Below are positions 6,329 through 14,330 of a stretch of 24,338 nucleotides of DNA, piece by piece. The position numbers and the translations under genes are program-made. The stretch spans positions 1-24,338 of the forward strand of contig CBFGSX010000006.1 in NCBI GenBank assembly GCA_965651535.1, read 5' to 3'. The notes under the pieces were generated by a model. The model did not search any database. It saw nothing but the letters and a program-made list of their open reading frames with translations, and had not been told where the DNA came from. This DNA comes from JAQGJA01 sp965651535 (GTDB lineage Bacteria; Pseudomonadota; Alphaproteobacteria; Micavibrionales; SZUA-601). How positions within the stretch are numbered: the first letter of the stretch is position 1; every line of letters begins with the position of its first letter.

Positions 6329-7033
6329 TCCGCAAACTGGGCCATTACCTCAACCGCTACCGTTATCACCGCACCCAACGGATGCTGCCCGAAATCGCCG
6401 GCGGCATGGCGGCCTGCGGTCAGGATGTCTTTATCCACGAATTGCTGGGCCACAAAAAAGCGGGTGTTTTCGTCGACATCGGCGCCAATGACGGCGTGAC
6501 CATCAGCAACACCTGTTATCTTGAAAAAGAGCATGGCTGGACAGGCCTTGCCATAGAGCCCATCCCGGCCGTCTTCGAAAAGCTGAAACGTAACCGGAGC
6601 TGCATCACCGTGCATGGCTGCGTCACGCCGACGCCCGGCAAAGCGCTGTTCATGGAAATGGTCGGCGGCCCCCAATATGCTCAGCACGTTGGCCGTCCAC
6701 AATACCGGCCTGACCGCAAGACGGCTGCGCAACAGTGCCAAGCGGCACAATGCTGTCCTCAACGAAATTGAGGTGGATTGCTTCAACCTGCACGATCTGG
6801 CAGCGCGGCACGGGATTTCCGAGATTGACTTCCTGAGCGTCGACACCGAGGGCGGCGAGCTGGACATTCTGAAAAGCATCGACTTCCGCGCCCTGCCGGT
6901 ACGCGCCGTTTCGGTCGAAAATAATTATTACTCGCCCGCCATCCGCCAATATATGGAGGGACAAGGCTTCACCTATATCGGCACGTTCAAGGTGGATGAA
7001 ATTTACCTTTTTGACGGCGGGGACCACCCGTAA
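6325..7033 (+). pseudogene. FkbM-family methyltransferase, interrupted by one frameshift
   Basis: Two overlapping frames together make one FkbM-type SAM methyltransferase of about 235 residues. The first frame (6325-6668) holds the SAM-binding motif VFVDIGANDGVT and IEPIPAVFEKLKRN. The second frame (6674-7033) holds the family block EIDFLSVDTEGGELDILKSID and the C-terminal VDEIYLFDGG. The switch falls at the C5 run 6669-6673; removing one C restores a continuous reading (VGG-PNMLSTLAV). Without correction, frame one ends at 6771. FkbM enzymes O-methylate sugars or polyketides, and the target here is unknown. The gene overlaps the DUF2155 stop by ATGA. The break may be a real mutation, slippage-dependent expression or a sequencing error. 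Confidence 0.85.
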
Positions 7034-7068
7034 ATAGAAAAAATTCTTATAATAGACATAATATTTGT

Positions 7069-7097
7069 TTGACTTCGGGGGTGCGAATCAGTATTAT
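7069..7097 (+). promoter_or_regulatory. Sigma70-type promoter upstream of the 63-aa ORF
   Basis: TTGACT (7069-7074), a 17-nt spacer and TATTAT (7092-7097) form a near-consensus promoter in an AT-rich gap. Transcription would start near 7104, about 34 nt before the ATG at 7138, and could continue into kup. A TATAAT at 7048-7053 is also present but lacks a -35 partner. Confidence 0.55.
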
Positions 7098-7137
7098 CAG
7101 CCCCGATCCTATTCATTAACCCCTTGCAATAATTACT

Positions 7138-7329
7138 ATGTCCAGCGTATCCGAACAGATTCACGCCTATCAGGCGCTCAAAGCCGAGCAAGGCCATGCC
7201 GTGCGCGCCGATGCGGATATTCTGGCGCAACCTGTCAAGCCGTCGGATTTCTTCAAAAATCTGATGTTGCGCTGGCAGCGGGACTCTGTTCAAGACATGG
7301 CCCGTCGTCGGCAAGACCGCCCACAATAA
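7138..7329 (+). CDS. Small hypothetical protein, 63 aa
   Basis: The ORF begins ATG 7138 about 34 nt after a promoter-like pair. Codon third positions are GC-rich like the neighbours. The protein is hydrophilic, with no signal peptide or membrane segment. The sequence VKPSDFFKNLMLRWQRD in the middle and an Arg-rich end are its only notable parts. No clear Shine-Dalgarno is visible, so the start is uncertain. I do not recognise a family. It lies between the broken FkbM gene and kup, 63 bases before the latter. Confidence 0.5.
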   Translation: MSSVSEQIHAYQALKAEQGHAVRADADILAQPVKPSDFFKNLMLRWQRDSVQDMARRRQDRPQ

Positions 7330-7392
7330 TTCCCTTCGCTTTTACGTCCTGTTAGAATCCCGTGGCGCATCATCGCCGCATAAGGATTTGAC

Positions 7393-9270
7393 ATGACAAC
7401 CCCGTCTCAGGAAAGAAACCGCCTCCTCGCCCTGATCGTCGGCGCGATCGGCGTCGTCTACGGCGATATCGGCACCAGCCCGCTTTACACCATCCGCGAA
7501 GCATTCGGCGGCGAATACGGCATGGCGCTGTCGCCGGTCAACCTGTTCGGCGTGCTGTCGGTGATCTTCTGGTCTCTGATCCTTGTGGTGAGCCTTAAAT
7601 ACATCTTCATCGTGCTGCGCGCCGACAACCGCGGCGAGGGCGGCACCTTTGCCCTGCTCGCGCTGGCGCGTCAGGCCACGAACAGAAACTCGGCCATCGT
7701 CATGGCGTTGGGTATTGCCGGTGCGGCGCTGTTTTACGGCGACGGTATCATCACCCCCGCCATCTCGGTCCTCAGCGCCGTCGAAGGTCTCGAGGTCGCC
7801 ACGCCCGATTTCAAGCCCTATGTCGTGCCGATCACGCTGTTCATCCTTGTGATCCTGTTCGGTATCCAGCAAAACGGCACGGGGCTGATCGGGAAATTCT
7901 TTGGGCCCGTGACCTGTTTGTGGTTCGCCACGCTCGGAATCATGGGGATCGTGCATATCGCGCACAACCCTGAAATTTTGCGCGCGCTCAGCCCGCATTA
8001 CGCCGTACTGTTCTTTGCCGCGCATCCGCTGCTGTCGTTTTTTATGCTGGGCATTATCGTGCTGGCCGTCACCGGCGTCGAGGCGATCTATGCCGATATG
8101 GGACATTTCGGCGCACGCGCCATCCGGCTGGCCTGGCTGTATTTTGTCCTGCCCTGCCTGACACTCAATTATTTCGGACAAGGCGCGCTGTTGCTGCGCA
8201 ATCCGGAGGCTTTGGGCAATCCGTTCTTCAACATGGTGCCCGAATGGGGCGTGTATCCGCTGGTCGGCCTCGCGACGGCCGCCACGATCATCGCCTCGCA
8301 AGCCATGATCTCGGGCGCGTTCTCGGTTACGCATCAGGCGATCCAGCTGGGCGTGATCCCGCGATTGCGCATCGAATACACTTCGGCCAAGAATATCGGC
8401 CAGATCTACATTCCAAAACTGAACAAGTTGCTGTTCGTTGGCGTTGCCATTCTGGTGCTGGGATTCAAATCCTCGGGCGCTTTGGCTTCGGCCTACGGCA
8501 TCGCCGTCACGGGCGCGATGGTCGTCACCTCATGCCTTCTGTTCATCGTCGCGCGCAAATTGTGGAAATGGTCGCTGATTAAAACGATTCTGATCCTTGT
8601 GCCGCTTTTCATTATTGATATCGGGTTTTTCTCGGCCACGCTGACCAAGCTGGCACACGGCATCGGCGCATGGGTGCCGCTGGCGCTGGGGCTTGTGATC
8701 GCTACGATCATGCTGACCTGGCACGAAGGCAAGGCGCTCAAGCGGCAGCGCATCCAGCACGGCAAAATGGATATCGAAAACTTTATCAACAAGCTCCAAA
8801 AAGAGGATATCAACCGTATCCCCGGAACCGCCGTCTATATGTGCAGCACGATGCAGCTGGTTCCGGAAGCGCTAGAGATACATCTTAAATATCATCGATC
8901 CCTGCACGAGCATATTATCGTCACCCATGTGCAAACATTGGACATCCCGCACGTGCCCGATGGCGAACGCCTGTGCATTTCCGAACTTGGCGCCGGGATC
9001 ACCCACGTCCTCATTGCCTATGGATTCATGCAGCAACCGAATATTCCGCACGCGCTTTCCTATCTACAGGAAAAACATCCCGGGATCGATTTATCAACCG
9101 CCCCTTATTTTATCAACCGCGAACGTATCATCGCCACGCCGGGCGGCGGCATGTGGCTGTGGCGGGAACAGCTTTTCGCGTTGATGCATCGTAACGCCGC
9201 CAGCGTGATTCGCTTTTATCACCTGCCGGCCGGGCGCGTGGTCGAGCTGGGCGCACCCGTCGCGATTTAG
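7393..9270 (+). CDS. kup: Low-affinity potassium transporter Kup
   Basis: The 625-residue protein is a full-length KUP/HAK/KT transporter that imports K+ with protons across the inner membrane. The family signature VVYGDIGTSPLYTIREAF lies at residues 21-38, and the FYGDGIITPAISVLSAVEGLE block follows near residue 115. About twelve hydrophobic segments span residues 15 to 440. The hydrophilic C-terminal domain (about 450-625) is cytoplasmic and includes TAVYMCS, as in E. coli Kup (622 aa). The start ATG 7393 has AAGGA upstream. The gene converges on xthA with a three-base gap, and no intrinsic terminator fits between them. Confidence 0.97.
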   Translation: MTTPSQERNRLLALIVGAIGVVYGDIGTSPLYTIREAFGGEYGMALSPVNLFGVLSVIFWSLILVVSLKYIFIVLRADNRGEGGTFALLALARQATNRNSAIVMALGIAGAALFYGDGIITPAISVLSAVEGLEVATPDFKPYVVPITLFILVILFGIQQNGTGLIGKFFGPVTCLWFATLGIMGIVHIAHNPEILRALSPHYAVLFFAAHPLLSFFMLGIIVLAVTGVEAIYADMGHFGARAIRLAWLYFVLPCLTLNYFGQGALLLRNPEALGNPFFNMVPEWGVYPLVGLATAATIIASQAMISGAFSVTHQAIQLGVIPRLRIEYTSAKNIGQIYIPKLNKLLFVGVAILVLGFKSSGALASAYGIAVTGAMVVTSCLLFIVARKLWKWSLIKTILILVPLFIIDIGFFSATLTKLAHGIGAWVPLALGLVIATIMLTWHEGKALKRQRIQHGKMDIENFINKLQKEDINRIPGTAVYMCSTMQLVPEALEIHLKYHRSLHEHIIVTHVQTLDIPHVPDGERLCISELGAGITHVLIAYGFMQQPNIPHALSYLQEKHPGIDLSTAPYFINRERIIATPGGGMWLWREQLFALMHRNAASVIRFYHLPAGRVVELGAPVAI

Positions 9271-9273
9271 ACC

Positions 9274-10083
9274 CTAGAACTTCAAATCCAGCACCACCGG
9301 CACGTGATCGGAGGGCTGCGTCCAGTCGCGCGCATCTTTTTGGATAGTGAATTTATGCAGACTGTCCGAAAGCGCCGGCGTGACCCAGATATGATCCAGA
9401 CGGCGGCCGCGATCCGATTTGCGCCAGTCGCGGTTGCGGTAACTCCACCAGGAATAGAGTTTTTGTTCCGGCGCAATAAAATGCCGCGCCGTATCGATCC
9501 AATTCAATGAGTCGCGCATCTTGCCGAGATTCTCGACCTCAATCGGGGTATGCGACACCACATCCAAAAGCTGTTTATGCGACCAGACATCGTGTTCATA
9601 GGGCGCGATATTGAAATCACCCAACGCAATTACGCTGTCGTTACTCCTGTGTTCTTTGGCAAAAAATTTCGTCACCTCGCGCACAAAATCCAATTTATGC
9701 GCGAACTTTTCATTCTGGTCGACATCCGGAATATCGCCGCCAGCCGGAATATACAAATTATGAATGGTAATTTTACGATCCGGCAACTCGATGGACGATT
9801 CAATATGGCGGCTGTCGTTTTTCTTCACACGGTTATGCGTGCGCAGTGTTACAAGCGGCAATTTCGACAACAGCGCAACGCCGTTATACCCCTTCATGCC
9901 GCTGAAATTCAGATACCCAAAACCCAAAGATTTCAAATCATCCACGGGCAATAACTCGTCCGGGCATTTCGTTTCCTGCAACGCGAGAATATCGGGCTTC
10001 AGTTCTTTGACCAGCTGCTTCAACAACGGAAAGCGCAAGCGGACGGAATTGATATTCCAGGTGACAAGACGAAGTTTGGACAT
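9274..10083 (-). CDS. xthA: Exodeoxyribonuclease III (AP endonuclease)
   Basis: The 269-residue enzyme belongs to the exonuclease III/APE1 family (EEP fold). It cuts DNA 5' of abasic sites and degrades 3' ends during base excision repair. Conserved blocks in order are TWNINSVR (Asn10), LQETKC with metal-binding Glu37, NLYIPAGG, GDFNIAP (catalytic Asp/Asn), RLDHIWVT and the C-terminal SDHVPVVLDL with the catalytic His. Length matches E. coli XthA (268 aa). It lies on the minus strand after ybaB, separated by the REP pair at 10095-10170, and meets kup tail to tail. Confidence 0.95.
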   Translation of the reverse strand: MSKLRLVTWNINSVRLRFPLLKQLVKELKPDILALQETKCPDELLPVDDLKSLGFGYLNFSGMKGYNGVALLSKLPLVTLRTHNRVKKNDSRHIESSIELPDRKITIHNLYIPAGGDIPDVDQNEKFAHKLDFVREVTKFFAKEHRSNDSVIALGDFNIAPYEHDVWSHKQLLDVVSHTPIEVENLGKMRDSLNWIDTARHFIAPEQKLYSWWSYRNRDWRKSDRGRRLDHIWVTPALSDSLHKFTIQKDARDWTQPSDHVPVVLDLKF

Positions 10084-10094
10084 ACTAGTCTCCT

Positions 10095-10170
10095 GTCATC
10101 CCCGCGCAGGCGGGGATCCAGCGGCATAAAACAAGAGGCTTTTCTGGATTCCCGCTTTCGCGGGAATGAC
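10095..10170. repeat. REP-type inverted repeat pair
   Basis: Two 27-nt elements face each other: 10095-10121 (GTCATCCCCGCGCAGGCGGG and on) and 10144-10170 (CTGGATTCCCGCTTTCGCGG and on). After reverse-complementing one, they differ at only four positions. Two of these keep the base pairing within each copy's own stem. Each element is itself palindromic, so the unit resembles a BIME. The motif is a widespread proteobacterial intergenic repeat; translated, it gives the familiar VIPAKAGIQ string. It fills the gap between ybaB and xthA. Confidence 0.85.
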
Positions 10171-10196
10171 GGTTTTGAACACGCATGGCTGAAACC

Positions 10197-10511
10197 TTAG
10201 AACGGCAGGCTCATACCCGGCGGGAGCTGCAAGCCGCCCATGATTTTCTTGGTCTCTTCGGCGGTCAGGGTTTCGGTCTTCTCGCGCGCCTGATTGAGCG
10301 CGGCGACGATCACATCCTCGAGCGTTTCCTTTTCCGCCGGATCGATTAGGCCTGGGTCGATGGTGATTTTCTTCACCTCGCCGCTGCCCAACGCCACAAC
10401 AGAGACGCCGGAGACGGAGGCCGACACCTCGGTAGTTTTCATTTTCTCTTGCAGGGACTTCATGTCGTCCTGCATACGCTTGGCCTGTTGCATCATCTTT
10501 GCGAGATTCAT
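10197..10511 (-). CDS. ybaB: Nucleoid-associated protein, YbaB/EbfC family
   Basis: The 104-residue protein shows the YbaB/EbfC layout. It starts with the helix MNLAKMMQQAKRMQDDMKSL, then the central strand block VSGVSVVALGSGEVKKITIDP, and ends with a helix rich in Glu and Lys followed by GGLQLPPGMSLPF. The family binds DNA as a dimer and is thought to affect nucleoid structure. It starts two bases after the dnaX stop, so the two form one operon. In many bacteria recR follows; here a REP pair and xthA follow instead. Confidence 0.93.
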   Translation of the reverse strand: MNLAKMMQQAKRMQDDMKSLQEKMKTTEVSASVSGVSVVALGSGEVKKITIDPGLIDPAEKETLEDVIVAALNQAREKTETLTAEETKKIMGGLQLPPGMSLPF

Positions 10512-10513
10512 TT

Positions 10514-12172
10514 CTAGTCCTTTTTGAAGTCGATAATCTTTGCCGAGGGAAAGGCATTCGTGAACGCCTTGACCGCCGGATCGTCATAGGCGGCCTTGAT
10601 AGCGTCTTTTTTCTTTTGCGCGTCCTGCGCGCTCAAGGACGGCTGGCCGCCGCTTGAGGCTACGGTCACGATCCAGCGCTGCCCCGTCCATTCATTGAGG
10701 CGTTTTTGCAGATCGGGCACAAGGCTTTTCGCCGCGCCGCGACCAACGACAAATTCAATGCGGCCCTGTTGAAATTTCACCAGATTTACGTTCGCGTATA
10801 AATCCGCACCCAAAGCCGGATCGCGTTCGTCGCACAAGGCGACCAGCGCGGCGAAATCGGCAATGGCCTCGCCCTTGGCCAGCTCAACCGGCGCGGTTTC
10901 GGCCATACCTTGCGGCACGGAAACGGGTTGCGACGAAACGGCGGCAACACGCGCCACGGGAGCATTCTGCGGCGCGGTTTGGAAATTGTTTTTGACGGGG
11001 ATTGCCGACGAAGTAACCTCACCTTGCGGCGGGTTTTTCAGCAAATCCTCAAGCGGCGGCATCGTCGACGCGAAAGCCACGCGAATCAGCGCCATTTCAA
11101 AAGCCTGTTGCGGCTGCGGGGCAAACGCCACTTCCTGCACGGCCTTGAGCAGCATCTGCCAGACGCGCGACAAGGTCGAAAGCGGAAACGCTTCGGCGGC
11201 TTTTTTTGCGGCCTCGCGCACACCGGCCGACAGATCCGGCTCGTCGGCCAGTTTCGGCGCGACTTTGACGCGGGTCACGAAATGCACGAAATCCAATAGA
11301 TCGTCGAGCAATGTCGCAGGTTCCGCACCGTTTTGGTGCAATTCCCCGGCGAGTTTCAGCATCGCACCCGCTTCGCCCTGCATCATCGCCTCGAACAGCG
11401 CCGCCATGCTCTGCGCGTCGCCGCGGCCCAGCATGGCGCGGATCATCTCGGCGGTGATTTTCTCGGAACCCGCCTGCGCGATGGCCTGATCCAGCAGGCT
11501 GAGACCGTCGCGGGCGGAACCATCGGCGGCGCGCGCGATCAAATAAAGCGCATCGTCCTCGACATTCAGCTTTTCCGCTTCGGCGATTTTCTTGTAATGC
11601 GCGAGCAGCACGGGGGTTTCGATGCGGCGCAAATCGAAACGCTGGCAGCGCGATAAAATCGTGACGGGCACCTTGCGGATCTCGGTCGTGGCGAACATGA
11701 ACACGACATGCGGCGGCGGCTCCTCGAGCGTCTTGAGCAGCGCGTTGAACGCCGCCTTGGACAGCATATGCACCTCGTCGATGATGAACACCTTGTAGCG
11801 CGCGCTGACCGGCGCATAGCGCACATTCTCGATAATCTGGCGGACATCGTCCACGCCCGTATTCGACGCGGCATCAATTTCAATCACGTCGGGGTGGCGG
11901 TCTTCGCCGATCGCCTGACAGACGGGGCAATCATCCGTCGGACCCGCCGTAGGCTTGCCGTCGCCGTTGGGGCCGACATAGTTGATCGCGCGGGCCAGAA
12001 TGCGCGCCGTCGAGGTTTTCCCCGTCCCGCGAATGCCGGTGAACATATAGGCGTGGTGCAGGCGACCTTTTTCGATCGCGTGGGTCAGCGTCCGCACCAG
12101 AACGTCCTGGCCGACGAGTTCGCCGAAATGGCGCGAGCGGTAAGTACGGGCAAGGGCGCGATAAGTAGACAT
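10514..12172 (-). CDS. dnaX: DNA polymerase III subunit gamma/tau
   Basis: The start ATG 12172 (MSTYRALARTYR) gives 552 residues; TTG and GTG codons just upstream are less likely. This is the clamp-loader motor of the replicative polymerase. Walker A is GIRGTGKTST (about residue 47), Walker B is VFIIDEVHML, followed by the sensor-1 region FMFATTE and the arginine-finger motif SRCQRFDLRR. The zinc module is degenerate: only CPVC remains, and the first Cys position is Tyr, as in many alphaproteobacteria. The C-terminal tau part (about 360-552) is Pro/Ala-rich, then a folded domain ending in SAKIIDFKKD. The SRP RNA gene lies just upstream and ybaB directly downstream. Confidence 0.95.
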   Translation of the reverse strand: MSTYRALARTYRSRHFGELVGQDVLVRTLTHAIEKGRLHHAYMFTGIRGTGKTSTARILARAINYVGPNGDGKPTAGPTDDCPVCQAIGEDRHPDVIEIDAASNTGVDDVRQIIENVRYAPVSARYKVFIIDEVHMLSKAAFNALLKTLEEPPPHVVFMFATTEIRKVPVTILSRCQRFDLRRIETPVLLAHYKKIAEAEKLNVEDDALYLIARAADGSARDGLSLLDQAIAQAGSEKITAEMIRAMLGRGDAQSMAALFEAMMQGEAGAMLKLAGELHQNGAEPATLLDDLLDFVHFVTRVKVAPKLADEPDLSAGVREAAKKAAEAFPLSTLSRVWQMLLKAVQEVAFAPQPQQAFEMALIRVAFASTMPPLEDLLKNPPQGEVTSSAIPVKNNFQTAPQNAPVARVAAVSSQPVSVPQGMAETAPVELAKGEAIADFAALVALCDERDPALGADLYANVNLVKFQQGRIEFVVGRGAAKSLVPDLQKRLNEWTGQRWIVTVASSGGQPSLSAQDAQKKKDAIKAAYDDPAVKAFTNAFPSAKIIDFKKD

Positions 12173-12193
12173 AAACACCAATCTAGCAGGAAA

Positions 12194-12290
12194 GGAAGGA
12201 AGCTCACAGACCCAATCGGTTCGATTACGGCTGCTGCCTTTCGGCCCTGACCGGGTTCATCGACCAAGGATTGCCCTGAAGCCCCCTTCC
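12194..12290 (-). ncRNA. ffs: Signal recognition particle RNA (4.5S type)
   Basis: The minus strand contains the SRP RNA core CCCGGTCAGGGCCGAAAGGC followed by AGCAGCCGTAATCGAAC. This is domain IV with a GCC/GGC stem closed by a GAAA tetraloop and the asymmetric AGCAGCC loop that binds Ffh. The ends pair: GGAAGGGGGCTTCAG at the 5' end with CTGTGAGCTTCCTTCC at the 3' end. This fixes the boundaries to within a few bases and gives about 97 nt. Location directly upstream of dnaX is usual in alphaproteobacteria. The RNA works with Ffh and FtsY in co-translational membrane targeting. Confidence 0.93.
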
Positions 12291-12299
12291 CGAGGGGGT

Positions 12300-12305
12300 T
12301 TTATA
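12300..12305 (-). promoter_or_regulatory. Probable -10 element of ffs
   Basis: TATAAA on the minus strand lies nine bases upstream of the inferred 5' end of the SRP RNA. No good -35 hexamer is visible at the proper distance. Confidence 0.45.
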
Positions 12306-12360
12306 CCCCGATTCCACCTTGTGCGCCACCGCTTCACGGCCTGAGCGCGCCACAAAAGAA

Positions 12361-12387
12361 AAACCCCGCGGAAACCGCGGGGTTTTT
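12361..12387. terminator. Bidirectional intrinsic terminator downstream of flagellin 1
   Basis: CCCCGCGG (12364-12371), loop AAA, CCGCGGGG (12375-12382), with an A-rich run on the left and T5 on the right. On the minus strand it ends the flagellin transcript 18 bases past the stop codon. Confidence 0.85.
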
Positions 12388-12404
12388 CCCGAATTTCAAG
12401 GCAA

Positions 12405-13217
12405 TTAGCGGAACAGGTTCAAAAGAATACCCGGCCCCTGATTGGCGATACTCAGCGCCTGGGTTCCAAGCTGCTGGCGGATCTGCAAGGCTTGCAGCCT
12501 GGCCGATTCCTTGGCCAGATCCGCATCGACCATGGCGCCGATACCCGTCGTGGTCGAATCGCGGAGAACCGCAATGAAGCTCTCCTGATTGCTGACCGAA
12601 CGGATATAGCTACCGATTGTCGACAAGGCGGAACCGACCGTCGACTGGAAGGTGACAAAGTCCCCGCCCAGCAACGTGGTAGCCGCCGAAGCGTCCGCCA
12701 CGTCGACCAAATCCGCCGTCTCGGCTTCGATGTCCTGGCTGTCCAAGGTGAACGTGCCGCCATTGATATCATAGATAATGCTGACATCGCCGCCGGCCGT
12801 ATTCAACAAATTGGCGCCGTTGAACTGCGCCTGAGCGATGAAGTTGTCGATCTCGGCACGCAACGCGGTATAGTCGGCGTTGTACTGGGATCGCTCGTCC
12901 ACACTCAGGCTGTCATCGCCGAGTTTAACCAATACCTTGCGGATCTCGCCCAGCGTGTCGGAAACGCCTTTCAGCGCTTCCTGAGTCACGGTAAGCAGAC
13001 CCTTGGCCGTCGACAAACGCTCGCCGACGGCTTCATAAGCCTTGACGTCCGAACGCAGGCCCTGGGCCACGGCGAAAGCCGCCCCGTCGTCTACCGCATC
13101 TGCGACGCGATAGCCGGTCGAGACACGCTTCTGCGTGATTTCCAGATCCGTGTTGGTACGGTTCAAGGATTGCAAGGCAATAATTGCTCCAAAGTTCGTA
13201 TTGACCGAATTGGTCAT
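12405..13217 (-). CDS. Flagellin (copy 1)
   Basis: The 270-residue flagellin has the conserved N-terminal D0/D1 region (MTNSVNTNFGAIIALQSL, then RVSTGYRVADAVDDGAAFAVAQ) and the C-terminal D1/D0 region (ESARLQALQIRQQLGTQALS, ending in LLNLFR). The variable middle (about 145-190) is short, so the filament lacks large outer domains. It is polymerised outside the cell after export through the flagellar apparatus. AGGAG lies eight bases before ATG 13217. It is about 90% identical to copy 2 (about 27 differences by eye), and most differences lie in residues 85-160 and 205-230. A terminator follows the stop. Confidence 0.95.
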   Translation of the reverse strand: MTNSVNTNFGAIIALQSLNRTNTDLEITQKRVSTGYRVADAVDDGAAFAVAQGLRSDVKAYEAVGERLSTAKGLLTVTQEALKGVSDTLGEIRKVLVKLGDDSLSVDERSQYNADYTALRAEIDNFIAQAQFNGANLLNTAGGDVSIIYDINGGTFTLDSQDIEAETADLVDVADASAATTLLGGDFVTFQSTVGSALSTIGSYIRSVSNQESFIAVLRDSTTTGIGAMVDADLAKESARLQALQIRQQLGTQALSIANQGPGILLNLFR

Positions 13218-13269
13218 GGTTAGTCTCCTGTTCTGGGTTGGGAATTCCTCATTCTGAGGCCTCTCCAGA

Positions 13270-13298
13270 ATATCAGGGCATTTTTAACCGGTTGTAAA
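13270..13298 (-). promoter_or_regulatory. Candidate promoter of flagellin copy 1
   Basis: TTTACA (13298-13293), a 17-nt spacer and TGATAT (13275-13270) fit a sigma70-type promoter in the AT-rich gap between the two flagellin genes. I found no convincing sigma54 or sigma28 site, which would be expected for many flagellins. Confidence 0.35.
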
Positions 13299-13329
13299 AA
13301 TTTGATGAATAAAAAATGAATCACGACAC

Positions 13330-13346
13330 CCCGGGAAAATCCCGGG
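13330..13346 (-). terminator. Hairpin downstream of flagellin copy 2, possible terminator
   Basis: CCCGGGA and TCCCGGG pair over 7 bp with a 3-nt loop, 33 bases past the stop of copy 2. On the minus strand a T-rich run (CATTTTTTATT) follows only after about ten bases, so it is an imperfect terminator or an mRNA-stabilising hairpin. Confidence 0.45.
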
Positions 13347-13379
13347 ATGCCGCGATAAACTTTATGTCTTGAGCCGTTC

Positions 13380-14192
13380 TTAACGGAACAGGTTCAAGAG
13401 GATGCTCGGGCCTTGGTTGGCGATACTCAAGGCCTGAGTACCCAACTGCTGGCGGATCTGCAAGGATTGCAGTCGAGCCGATTCTTTCGCAAGGTCGGCG
13501 TCCACGATGGAACCGATACCGACGGTCGTCGCGTCGGCCAGAACTTTCGTGAAGCTTTCCTGGTTGCTGACCGAACGGATGTAACCACCGATCGTCGACA
13601 GGGCCGAACCGACCGTCGACTGGAAGGTCACGAAGTCGCCGCCCAAGAGCGTGGTAGCAGCCGAAGCGTCTGCCACGTCGACCAGGTCAGCGGTTTCAGC
13701 TTCGATGTCCTGGCTAACCAGGTCGAAGGTACCACCGTCGATGTCGAAGATGATGCTGACATCGCCGCCTGCCGTGTTCAGCAGGTTGGCGCCGTTGAAC
13801 GAAGCCTGAGCGATGAAGTTGTCAATCTCCGTACGCAGCGAAGCATAGTCGGCGTTGTACTGGGCACGTTCGTCGGCGCTCAGAGAGTCGTCGCCGAGTT
13901 TAACCAGCACTTTGCGGACTTCGCCGAGGGTGTCGGAAACACCTTTCAGCGCTTCCTGGGTCACGGTCAGAAGACCTTTAGCCGTCGACAGACGTTCACT
14001 GACGGCTTCATAAGCCTTAACGTCCGAACGCAAGCCCTGGGCCACAGCAAAAGCCGCACCGTCGTCGACGGCGTCGGCAACGCGATAACCGGTCGAAACG
14101 CGTTTTTGCGTCGACTGGAGATCCATGTTGGTTCTGCTGAGGGATTGCAGTGCGACAATCGCACCAAAGTTGGTGTTGACTGAGTTAGTCAT
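13380..14192 (-). CDS. Flagellin (copy 2)
   Basis: The start ATG 14192 has AAGGAGAA just upstream. The frame is open 15 codons further, but without a signal. The protein is 270 residues, exactly as long as copy 1, with the same D0/D1 termini (MTNSVNTNFGAIVALQSLSR and the end LLNLFR) and a short middle. Residue changes relative to copy 1 include a cluster at about 213-225 (SFTKVLADATTVGIGSIV against SFIAVLRDSTTTGIGAMV). The tandem arrangement points to gene duplication. Its upstream region is shared with the divergent TPR-methyltransferase gene at 14331. Confidence 0.95.
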   Translation of the reverse strand: MTNSVNTNFGAIVALQSLSRTNMDLQSTQKRVSTGYRVADAVDDGAAFAVAQGLRSDVKAYEAVSERLSTAKGLLTVTQEALKGVSDTLGEVRKVLVKLGDDSLSADERAQYNADYASLRTEIDNFIAQASFNGANLLNTAGGDVSIIFDIDGGTFDLVSQDIEAETADLVDVADASAATTLLGGDFVTFQSTVGSALSTIGGYIRSVSNQESFTKVLADATTVGIGSIVDADLAKESARLQSLQIRQQLGTQALSIANQGPSILLNLFR

Positions 14193-14330
14193 AGAAGTTT
14201 CTCCTTCTGGGTTGAACGCGACCATTCTTGGCCGCATTTACCAGTCTGAACGAATCTCCTGAAGATCGGGTTAACATAGGACATAACACCATAAACCTCT
14301 TCGAAAGGTTTTGGTTTTACAAAAAAAAAC

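Noticed and set aside
11201..11209. GCA AAA AAA in dnaX resembling the E. coli programmed -1 frameshift site
   Set aside because: The -1 frame stays open for about 34 codons before a stop, and the site falls at about residue 323, inside domain III, whereas the E. coli site lies after it. I see no clear stimulatory hairpin. In Caulobacter the short form is made by proteolysis instead.
12282..12304. CCCCC/GGGGG hairpin followed by TTTTAT on the plus strand
   Set aside because: No plus-strand gene precedes it. The sequence is explained by the 5' end of ffs and its -10 region on the minus strand.
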